This document shows, piece by piece, positions 1-4,523 of a stretch of 5,383 nucleotides of DNA. Every line of letters begins with the position of its first letter. Within the stretch, counting starts at the first letter, position 1. The stretch is taken from the NCBI GenBank assembly GCA_030591795.1, contig JAUVAJ010000147.1:1-5383 (forward strand), in the 5' to 3' direction. Under the pieces are notes generated by a model. That model was not told the origin of the DNA. It saw only the letters and a program-made list of their open reading frames with translations, and made no database searches. The position numbers were made by a program, and so were the translations under genes. This DNA comes from Desulfuromonadales bacterium. GTDB lineage: Bacteria; Desulfobacterota; Desulfuromonadia; Desulfuromonadales; UBA2294.

Positions 1-827
1 ATCAGGGTTTTGTTGGCCAGACTGGAATCGACGGCGACCCGGCTCTCCTCGATCTGCAGCTCAAAGTTTTTACCGGCGGTGGCAATCTCGATAAAATCGA
101 CCACCGACGGCCGTAAAATCGCCTGCGCCATGCGTGAGGCGCCCATGACGTAAGGCGAAATAACCTTATTGGCCCCGGCCCGACGCAGCTTTTTCTCCGC
201 CCCTTCCTCACTGGCCCGGGACAGGATAAACAGATCAGGATTCAACCCGCGTGCCGTCAGGGTAATGTAAACATTTGCCGTATCCGAAGTGACGGCCGTC
301 ACCAGACCACGCGCGCGCTGAATCCCGGCCTTGATCAGAATTTCATCCTGGGTGGCATCGCCTTCAACAAACAACACCCCATCACGGGCAAGCTGTTCGC
401 ACCGTTTCTGATCATGTTCGACCACAACAAACGGCACCGGCCTTTCTTTGAGTTCGTGGCAGATGTTGCTACCGATCCGGCCGTAGCCACAAATAATATA
501 ATGCCCACGCAGGCTGGAAATTTTCTTTTCCACTTTTTTCCTCCCGAGAATTGAACGGAGCTGCCCTTCAACCATGAACTGCACAATACTACCGGCGCTG
601 TAAGCGATAAAACCGACGCCGACAATGATCAGGAAGATGGTAAACAACCGCCCGGATGGCGACATTACCAGAACTTCCTTGAAGCCGACTGTCGACACCG
701 TAATAACTGTCATATAGAAGGCATCGAGCAGCGTCCACCCCTCGATGGCGACATAACCACCCGTGCCGACAAACAACAGTCCGAGCAAAATTGCCATACA
801 AATATATAGATTTCGAACTGGATTCAT
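1..827 (-). CDS. Potassium channel with RCK (TrkA-N/TrkA-C) domain, C-terminus beyond the window
   Basis: Inner-membrane K+ channel of the two-helix MthK/Kch type, with a cytoplasmic ligand-sensing RCK domain; 275 residues are visible and the frame runs open through the left edge. Helix 1 is about residues 7-28, the pore helix and filter about 34-52 (TVSTVGFKE), and helix 2 about 61-85. A Rossmann-type TrkA-N domain follows at about 108-225, with the dinucleotide loop GYGRIG at 114-119, an acidic residue after strand 2 (E137) and the GDAT motif at 156-159. A TrkA-C domain starts near 240 and is cut off. Relatives are usually about 330-350 residues, so some 60 are probably missing. Two adjacent ATGs exist (830 and 827); the ribosome-binding site GGAG lies only 2 bases from the first but 5 from the second, so 827 is preferred. 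The filter reads GFK-E rather than the classic GYGD. It is divergent from the GntR gene. Family assignment is firm; ion selectivity and ligand are inferred. Confidence 0.93.
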   Translation of the reverse strand, partial: MNPVRNLYICMAILLGLLFVGTGGYVAIEGWTLLDAFYMTVITVSTVGFKEVLVMSPSGRLFTIFLIIVGVGFIAYSAGSIVQFMVEGQLRSILGRKKVEKKISSLRGHYIICGYGRIGSNICHELKERPVPFVVVEHDQKRCEQLARDGVLFVEGDATQDEILIKAGIQRARGLVTAVTSDTANVYITLTARGLNPDLFILSRASEEGAEKKLRRAGANKVISPYVMGASRMAQAILRPSVVDFIEIATAGKNFELQIEESRVAVDSSLANKTL

Positions 828-831
828 CATT

Positions 832-839
832 TCTCCTAA
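832..839 (-). promoter_or_regulatory. Ribosome-binding site of the channel gene
   Basis: On the minus strand TTAGGAGA precedes the start. The AGGAG core is 5 bases from the ATG at 827 and only 2 from the ATG at 830, which favours the inner start. Confidence 0.75.
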
Positions 840-880
840 CCTGAGAGTTTAGCCTGTAGCTCAATGGAAGGCAAGCAGCA

Positions 881-896
881 GCTACTATATTGCCAA
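881..896 (-). promoter_or_regulatory. Possible promoter of the channel gene (weak)
   Basis: On the minus strand TTGGCAATATAGTAGC lies about 55 bases upstream of the channel start. It can be read as a -10 box TATAGT (884-889) with no good -35 box. It can also be read as a degenerate sigma-54 site, with GG and GC separated by exactly 10 bases and a -12 box TAGCT in place of TTGCW. Neither reading is strong. Confidence 0.25.
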
Positions 897-917
897 CAAC
901 CCCACTCAAGAAAATAC

Positions 918-945
918 TTGACAACATTTGTATACTGTATACACT
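918..945 (+). promoter_or_regulatory. Promoter of the GntR-family gene
   Basis: A perfect -35 box TTGACA (918-923) is followed after 16 bases by TACACT (940-945), which matches four of six consensus -10 positions. Transcription would start near 952, giving a leader of about 26 bases before the GTG at 978. The spacer is largely occupied by the palindrome at 929-943, so bound repressor would directly block polymerase. Confidence 0.65.
929..943. promoter_or_regulatory. Putative operator, perfect 15-bp palindrome
   Basis: TGTATAC-T-GTATACA is a perfect 7-1-7 inverted repeat. Its position between the -35 and -10 boxes of the GntR gene is typical of a self-repression operator. FadR/VanR-type GntR regulators commonly bind short palindromes built on GTnnAC or GTATAC cores, which fits the product of the adjacent gene. 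The same site is about 100 bases upstream of the divergent channel start, so it could also affect that gene. The palindrome is directly seen; the protein-site pairing is inferred. Confidence 0.7.
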
Positions 946-977
946 TCTGCAGAATGACTTTCAGGGGGTAGCGACAG

Positions 978-1688
978 GTGAAAAAAAGAGCAATAGAACA
1001 GCACCAAACGTTGCGCGAAAAAATTCTTGAGACGATCCGCGATGCGATCCTCAAGGGGCAGCTCAAGCCGGGTGAAAAAGTAGCCGAACCGGAGCTGGCC
1101 GAGCGCTTTGGTATCAGCCGAACACCGATCAGGGAAGCTTTCCGACAGCTGGAAAGCGAAGGCTATCTGACGGTTGTTCCACGCAAGGGCGCCGTAGTTA
1201 CAGCGCTGTCCGAGCGAGCCGTTGAGGAATTTTACGCCATAAAAAGCATCCTGGAAGGGTATGCGGCGCAAATTTCAGCCGAAAACATGACGGAAAAAGA
1301 TATTACAAAACTCGAGACGATCAATATCCGCCTGAAGAAGCTGGCCGAACAAGGCGATGTTAAAACCTTTTTCAAAGTACACAACGAATTTCACGATATC
1401 TTCATAAAAGCTGCCGGCAACGAAAAACTGGCTGAGATCATTCACCAGATGATGCTGAAGTTCAACCGTTTCCGTCTCGCCTCGATCGCCCTGCCGGGCC
1501 GGATGGAAATTTCCGTCAAGGAGCATGACGCTCTTATCAAAGCCTTCCGGCGCAAAGACGGCGCCGCCGCTGATGCGCTGGTGCGCAAAACCGCCTCATT
1601 TGGTGGCCAGGTTCTGATTCAGAGTATGGCTAAACATGAGGGTCGTGCAGTCAAAAGCAGCATCCTCAAAAAAGTCATTGACGTTTAA
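978..1688 (+). CDS. GntR-family transcriptional regulator, FadR/FCD subgroup
   Basis: DNA-binding repressor or activator of 236 residues, a usual length for the subgroup. The N-terminal winged helix-turn-helix spans about residues 12-74, with LKPGEKV at 29-35, the recognition-helix signature SRTPIREA at 47-54 and the wing VPRKGAVV at 67-74. The all-helical FCD effector-binding domain follows at about 82-215. Of the usual FCD metal ligands, H139 (in HNEFH, 135-139) and H183 (in KEHDAL) are present. The Asp/Asn position appears to be H135, and the last His seems replaced near T205, so metal binding may be altered. The start is GTG, supported by AGGGGG (963-968) nine bases upstream. Members of this subgroup usually sense small carboxylic acids, but the effector cannot be told here. 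The palindrome in its own promoter suggests self-regulation. The 71-base gap to yfaZ contains a separate promoter, so the two need not be co-transcribed. Confidence 0.94.
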   Translation: MKKRAIEQHQTLREKILETIRDAILKGQLKPGEKVAEPELAERFGISRTPIREAFRQLESEGYLTVVPRKGAVVTALSERAVEEFYAIKSILEGYAAQISAENMTEKDITKLETINIRLKKLAEQGDVKTFFKVHNEFHDIFIKAAGNEKLAEIIHQMMLKFNRFRLASIALPGRMEISVKEHDALIKAFRRKDGAAADALVRKTASFGGQVLIQSMAKHEGRAVKSSILKKVIDV

Positions 1689-1706
1689 TATCGAACAACC
1701 AATAAT
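1678..1706 (+). promoter_or_regulatory. Promoter of the yfaZ-like gene
   Basis: TTGACG (1678-1683) and AATAAT (1701-1706) are separated by the ideal 17 bases, and each matches five of six consensus positions. Transcription would start near 1713, leaving a leader of about 47 bases. The -35 box lies inside the last codons of the GntR gene, so yfaZ has independent expression even if read-through also occurs. Confidence 0.65.
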
Positions 1707-1744
1707 CGGCTATTAATCGCTTAGCCAAAAATCACCAATAACCG
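1698..1744 (+). repeat. Direct repeat ACCAATAAYCG flanking the yfaZ transcription start
   Basis: ACCAATAATCG (1698-1708) recurs as ACCAATAACCG (1734-1744), start to start 36 bases apart with one difference. The first copy overlaps the -10 box and the second ends six bases before the yfaZ ribosome-binding site. Between them GGCTA (1708-1712) and TAGCC (1722-1726) could form a weak five-pair stem followed by AAAA, which is not a convincing terminator. The repeat could be a regulator or mRNA-binding site or simply chance. Confidence 0.35.
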
Positions 1745-1759
1745 ATTCTGGAGTTAACA

Positions 1760-2326
1760 ATGCGCACAATTATTCTGACAACTGTTTTTCTATTAATGAC
1801 TGCAAGCCTGGCCATGGCTGGAGCCTTCGGCCTCGACTTCAACAACAACAGTGCCGAAGGTCGGCTGTCGCTGCCACTCAACGAAGACGAGTACGGTACC
1901 ACCATGCTCAATGGCCGTTATCTTTACAATGGTGACGAGCGGACCAATCTTGGTTCAGCCGCCATCGCCTTCTACGGCGAGCCGGGCAGCATCCCCGGAT
2001 TAACTCTGGGCGCCGGTTTTGTCGGTTATATCGGCAAAACCCATCGGGCTTATGAAAACCTCAATGTCGCTCTTGGCGGGGAAGCCGAATACATGCCGGA
2101 ATCCTTGAAAGGGGTCGGTTTTGGGGCAAAGCTGGCCATCGCCCCTAAGGTCTTTTCATTCGTCGACTCTGAGGGACTCATTGAATGGAGCGCCCGGGTT
2201 TTCTATGCTGTGACGCCGAAGGTTCACATCTACCTGAATTACCAAAGAATTGAGGGTGACTACAAATCAGCCAACAACGTCACGCTCGACAGTGACCTGC
2301 GTTTCGGTATCAACGCCTTTTTCTGA
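1760..2326 (+). CDS. yfaZ: YfaZ-family outer-membrane protein
   Basis: Predicted small outer-membrane beta-barrel of 188 residues; Escherichia coli YfaZ is about 180. Residues 1-20 form a clear signal peptide with a basic start, hydrophobic core and AMA|GA cleavage site. The rest alternates short polar and aromatic/glycine stretches typical of membrane beta-strands and ends in Phe-Phe, the terminal aromatic used in barrel assembly. YfaZ-like blocks are the GEAEYMPESLKGVGFG stretch (102-117), IAPKVFSF near 122-129 and the YAVTPKVHIYLNYQ segment. The start ATG has GGAG six bases upstream (1750-1753). The gene has its own promoter at 1678-1706 and a strong terminator behind it. The function of the family is not established, so a structural or permeability role in the outer membrane is the most that can be inferred. 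Confidence 0.82.
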   Translation: MRTIILTTVFLLMTASLAMAGAFGLDFNNNSAEGRLSLPLNEDEYGTTMLNGRYLYNGDERTNLGSAAIAFYGEPGSIPGLTLGAGFVGYIGKTHRAYENLNVALGGEAEYMPESLKGVGFGAKLAIAPKVFSFVDSEGLIEWSARVFYAVTPKVHIYLNYQRIEGDYKSANNVTLDSDLRFGINAFF

Positions 2327-2350
2327 TCGTAGCATTCAGTAGTTTGCAAC

Positions 2351-2384
2351 AAAAACGCGCCCCACTTACGGGCGCGTTTTTTTT
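2351..2384. terminator. Bidirectional intrinsic terminator between yfaZ and yajQ
   Basis: CGCGCCC (2356-2362) pairs perfectly with GGGCGCG (2370-2376) around a seven-base loop. Eight T follow on the plus strand (2377-2384) and five A precede (2351-2355), giving a T tail on the minus strand too. It lies 24 bases after the yfaZ stop and just past the yajQ stop, so it can end both convergent transcripts. Confidence 0.93.
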
Positions 2385-2406
2385 CGTTCCACTATGCGCT
2401 TCTGTG

Positions 2407-2892
2407 TCAAGATCGCATATTAATAAACTGCAGCTCAATCCCGAAGTCCTGCCCCTTGAGCAAGCTGATCACCGCTTGCAGATCGTCGAGCTTCTTGCCC
2501 GTGACCCGGACCTGATCATCCATGATCTGTGCCTGTACCTTGAGGTTACTCTCCTTGATCACCTTGGTGACCTCTTTACCTTTTTCCTTAGTGACACCTT
2601 GAATAATCGCAGCCCGCTGGCGGATTTCGTTATGTGAAGCCGTCTCCTTCGTGCCGAAGTCGAGGCACTTGGCCGAAACGGAACGCCGCACCAACTTCCC
2701 GATAAGAATATCGGTCACCGCCTGCAGCTTGTAGTCATCGGCTGCGAGAATCAGAATCGAATCTTTTTCCAGGGTAATTTCGTTATGCGTCCCCTTGAAA
2801 TCATAACGCTGACCAATCTCCTTACGCGCCTGATTCACGGCGTTATCGACCTCCTGCATATCGACCTTGGACACAACATCAAAACTCGGCAT
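2407..2892 (-). CDS. yajQ: YajQ family cyclic-di-GMP/nucleotide-binding protein
   Basis: Cytoplasmic protein of the YajQ (UPF0234) family, 161 residues against 160-163 in most members. The N-terminus MPSFDVVS, the RYDFKG block at 29-34, the [12 protein letters not shown] block at 128-139 and the C-terminal LQFIN are all characteristic. The fold consists of two RNP-like alpha/beta domains. Homologues in Xanthomonas and Pseudomonas have been reported to bind cyclic di-GMP and affect virulence gene expression; others bind nucleotides or nucleic acid. Which activity applies here is inference. The start is the ATG at 2892, with AAGGAG (2901-2906) eight bases upstream. A TTG two codons earlier is too close to that site and does not match the family N-terminus. 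The gene follows the CGGC-like gene by 117 bases on the same strand but has a plausible promoter of its own, and it ends at the shared terminator. Confidence 0.95.
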   Translation of the reverse strand: MPSFDVVSKVDMQEVDNAVNQARKEIGQRYDFKGTHNEITLEKDSILILAADDYKLQAVTDILIGKLVRRSVSAKCLDFGTKETASHNEIRQRAAIIQGVTKEKGKEVTKVIKESNLKVQAQIMDDQVRVTGKKLDDLQAVISLLKGQDFGIELQFINMRS

Positions 2893-2900
2893 GGTCAACT

Positions 2901-2906
2901 CTCCTT
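2901..2906 (-). promoter_or_regulatory. Ribosome-binding site of yajQ
   Basis: AAGGAG on the minus strand is 8 bases from the ATG at 2892 but only 2 from the alternative TTG at 2898, so it decides the start. Confidence 0.8.
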
Positions 2907-2928
2907 ATATAAATGATGGAATGGCCAC

Positions 2929-2957
2929 TTTATACCATGAAACAGGACCATTCTCTA
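2929..2957 (-). promoter_or_regulatory. Probable yajQ promoter
   Basis: On the minus strand TAGAGA (2952-2957) and TATAAA (2929-2934) are exactly 17 bases apart. The -35 box matches four of six and the -10 box five of six consensus positions. The leader would be about 30 bases. Confidence 0.45.
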
Positions 2958-3009
2958 CCTTACACATTGCATACACAAAGCTGCTTGTTTCAGAACAACC
3001 ACATTGATG

Positions 3010-3369
3010 TCACTCTTCAGTTTTCTGCAGACAGATCGCATGTCGAGTGCGGCCCGCAAGGCTGCCGTGGGTGTAACCGACGACTTCAAAATCACGAGCT
3101 AACCGGTCAGCCAGCTCCTCATAACGGTCGCTTTTGCCGCGCAGACAGCTGGAGAGATGAACTATATCAACGTTATTTTTCTTCAGAGTGGCAATCTTTT
3201 TCTCCAGATCGCCACTTTCGTGAGTAAAAGATATCAGCTGAACATTGTTGTCATAGTCGGCAAAAGCATCAATCCGCTGAAAAAATGCGTTAAGGCAGCC
3301 GCGCCCGGTACAGCTGTGCAAGGTTTCGTTACGGACGATAATAGCAATTTTTTTGGATAGTGTTGGCAC
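3010..3369 (-). CDS. CGGC-domain-like protein lacking the CGGC motif
   Basis: Small soluble alpha/beta protein of 119 residues resembling the CGGC domain family, proposed metal-binding proteins found in anaerobic bacteria and archaea. Matching features, in order, are the N-terminal strand IAIIVRNET (8-16), C20 and C25 in SCTGRGCLNAF, the turn QRIDAFADY (31-39), the strand VQLISF (43-48), VDIVHLSSC (67-75) and the closing strand FEVVGYTH (94-101). In typical members the strand at 43-48 leads into CGGC; here the same place reads THESGD. The cysteine cluster often found after the SSC segment is also absent. Remaining cysteines are C20, C25, C75 and C113. The start is probably GTG at 3369, because an in-frame stop sits two codons upstream and no ATG follows before the first strand; the ribosome-binding site is weak (GAG six bases away). 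It precedes yajQ on the same strand. The family call rests on recalled pattern, not a search. Confidence 0.72.
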   Translation of the reverse strand: MPTLSKKIAIIVRNETLHSCTGRGCLNAFFQRIDAFADYDNNVQLISFTHESGDLEKKIATLKKNNVDIVHLSSCLRGKSDRYEELADRLARDFEVVGYTHGSLAGRTRHAICLQKTEE

Positions 3370-3486
3370 GGCTTACTCGGAAAGGGGAGAAAGAATGAGT
3401 TGGCATAATGCCGTTTTCCCGCACGGGAGGCAATAGAAAACCGTAAAGGTCATAGATTTAACTCAAATGGATTACTGAAAAAGAGA
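3370..3486. other. Divergent intergenic stretch, no clear signal
   Basis: This stretch separates the CGGC-like gene from the promoter of the plus-strand membrane gene. I find no convincing promoter for the CGGC-like gene. GTTTTC (3413-3418) and GAAAAC (3436-3441) could pair around a small nested CCCG-CA-CGGG element (3418-3427), but the loops are poorly formed. Confidence 0.4.
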
Positions 3487-3514
3487 TTGCGAACTATCGA
3501 CAGACAGTTAAAAT
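3487..3514 (+). promoter_or_regulatory. Promoter of the two-helix membrane protein gene
   Basis: TTGCGA (3487-3492, four of six) and TAAAAT (3509-3514, five of six) are separated by 16 bases. Transcription would begin near 3521, about 23 bases before the ATG at 3544, which argues against the in-frame TTG at 3487 being a start. Confidence 0.5.
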
Positions 3515-3543
3515 TAATATCAAGCATTTCAAAAGGGGATCGC

Positions 3544-4083
3544 ATGCCACTGGTAGAAGAAGATATACCGATGATGGCGTTGGCCGAAGATAGTGCACAG
3601 CGCCAGGTCTATGCCTATCAGGCCAGCCGTTGGCTGTTGCTGACCATAATCCCCGGGGTCGCCCTGTTCGGCGGTGCAGTATGGATGCACTTTGCATTCG
3701 AAGATATAGAGATATTGATCACCCTGCCCCTGTTCGTAGTCGGGAGCCTGTTTATATATTCATCCCTGTACAGCCTGACCGCCGACCAGTGGCTAATGTT
3801 TGACGGTGTGCACCGGCTGATCCGCTTCCACAAGAAAAATATCTATGGGCGAATCGACTGGGAGCTCTCCGGTAGTGATATAAAATGCCTTCAAGTGTTT
3901 GCCCGGGACGGAGAGAATAACTGGGCGCTGCAGCTTACGCTGGATCAATACCCGAATCTGCTGTTCGGCGACAGCGCCTTTGCCAAAATGTCCCGTGACC
4001 GAGCCATTGCTCTGGCTGAGAAGGCCGGACAATTGACTGGCGTCCAGGTGGAAGAAACAAGCCAGATAGCGGCAACTCAATAA
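3544..4083 (+). CDS. Uncharacterised membrane protein, two helices plus soluble C-terminal domain
   Basis: I do not recognise this 179-residue protein. It has an acidic, hydrophilic N-terminus (1-29), two hydrophobic helices at about 30-51 and 57-78 joined by the short acidic loop FEDIE, and a 100-residue soluble tail. The tail begins with alternating strands (QWLMFDGVHRLIRFHKK, 82-98), continues with WELSGSDIKCLQVF (106-119) and ALQLTLDQYPNLLFGD (128-143), and ends in an amphipathic helix of about 150-164 followed by a polar tail. This strand-rich, one-helix layout resembles small membrane-attached PH-like domains, but that is inference. By charge the tail is probably cytoplasmic. The ATG at 3544 is chosen because AAGGGG (3533-3538) stands five bases before it. 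It appears to be a single-gene unit with its own promoter, convergent with the small ORF at 4107-4283. Confidence 0.85.
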   Translation: MPLVEEDIPMMALAEDSAQRQVYAYQASRWLLLTIIPGVALFGGAVWMHFAFEDIEILITLPLFVVGSLFIYSSLYSLTADQWLMFDGVHRLIRFHKKNIYGRIDWELSGSDIKCLQVFARDGENNWALQLTLDQYPNLLFGDSAFAKMSRDRAIALAEKAGQLTGVQVEETSQIAATQ

Positions 4084-4106
4084 CAACCGGCACGGCCAGA
4101 GCTATG

Positions 4107-4283
4107 CTATGGGCCGAACGGTGACGGATCCTTCAGGGTGATTCCGGAAGTTATTTTTTCGGTCAGGCTAGCGCGCGGCCTGCCGGTCAAAGGCTTAGCG
4201 CTCGATTTATGGCTATAACCGGATTTTTCCTGTTGTTCCAAAGAAGCATCCGAAAAACGGTCTCTGAATTCATGGCGTTTCAT
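4107..4283 (-). CDS. Probable small basic protein, 58 residues
   Basis: No family is recognised. The ATG at 4283 is preceded by AAAGGA (4290-4295) at six bases, which is good spacing. An upstream in-frame ATG at 4298 overlaps that ribosome-binding site and is less likely. The product is hydrophilic, with 11 Lys/Arg against 7 Asp/Glu and no cysteine or membrane segment. The N-terminal part (residues 1-20, MKRHEFRDRF then SDASLEQQEK) could be helical; the rest is rich in Ser, Thr, Pro and Gly and probably extended. A candidate promoter lies about 100 bases upstream. It ends 23 bases from the stop of the convergent membrane gene. The start signals support a real gene, but a short frame of this length can arise by chance. 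If it is not a gene, 4084-4523 is about 440 bases of non-coding sequence. Confidence 0.5.
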   Translation of the reverse strand: MKRHEFRDRFSDASLEQQEKSGYSHKSSAKPLTGRPRASLTEKITSGITLKDPSPFGP

Positions 4284-4380
4284 GTCGATTCCTTTCATCT
4301 GCCAGCAAAGAGTACTACCGCCACGCGCGGGATTTCCGACTGGATCCAGATGGCTTCTACAGACAGATTTCCTTTCTAAA

Positions 4381-4408
4381 ACGATAACATAGCACCTGTT
4401 TACGTCAA
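4381..4408 (-). promoter_or_regulatory. Candidate promoter of the 58-residue ORF
   Basis: On the minus strand TTGACG (4403-4408, five of six) and TATCGT (4381-4386, four of six) are separated by 16 bases. The leader to the ATG at 4283 would be about 90 bases, long enough for regulation. It contains a ten-base palindrome, CTGGATCCAG (4340-4349), of unknown meaning. Confidence 0.45.
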
Positions 4409-4458
4409 GTTAATCGCAATGAAAAAACCGTAAAAATGTGTTTACTACAAGACTCCAC

Positions 4459-4487
4459 TTGTCGAAGGGCGGTTCAGCCGCTACACT
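4459..4487 (+). promoter_or_regulatory. Candidate promoter of the SLC13-type permease gene
   Basis: TTGTCG (4459-4464, four of six) and TACACT (4482-4487, four of six) are 17 bases apart, with transcription starting near 4494, about 30 bases before the ATG. A short GCGG-TTCAG-CCGC inverted repeat (4469-4481) fills the spacer and could be a protein-binding site. Confidence 0.4.
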
Positions 4488-4523
4488 TGCATCAACTCTG
4501 GAAGTAGCCGAAAGTTGCCATCT

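Noticed and set aside
852..875. tRNA-like string TGTAGCTCAATGG, resembling a tRNA D-arm, upstream of the GntR gene
   Set aside because: No T-arm (GTTCRANYC) or paired acceptor stem at the right distance downstream. GTTCGAAATC on the minus strand (808-817) lies inside the channel coding start and has no matching stems either.
1708..1730. GGCTA/TAGCC stem followed by AAAA after the GntR gene, as a terminator
   Set aside because: Only five pairs, a nine-base loop, and no T-run on the plus strand.
3487..3543. TTG at 3487 as an upstream start of the two-helix membrane protein
   Set aside because: It coincides with the -35 box of a good promoter, whereas ATG 3544 has a well-spaced ribosome-binding site.
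4093..4116. CGGCC/GGCCG hairpin between the convergent membrane gene and the small ORF, as a terminator
   Set aside because: Short interrupted stem with no T-tract on either strand, and it overlaps the last codons of the small ORF.
3436..4437. Shared string AAACCGTAAA before the two plus-strand genes (around 3438 and 4425)
   Set aside because: Short, A-rich and not placed consistently relative to the predicted promoters; likely chance.
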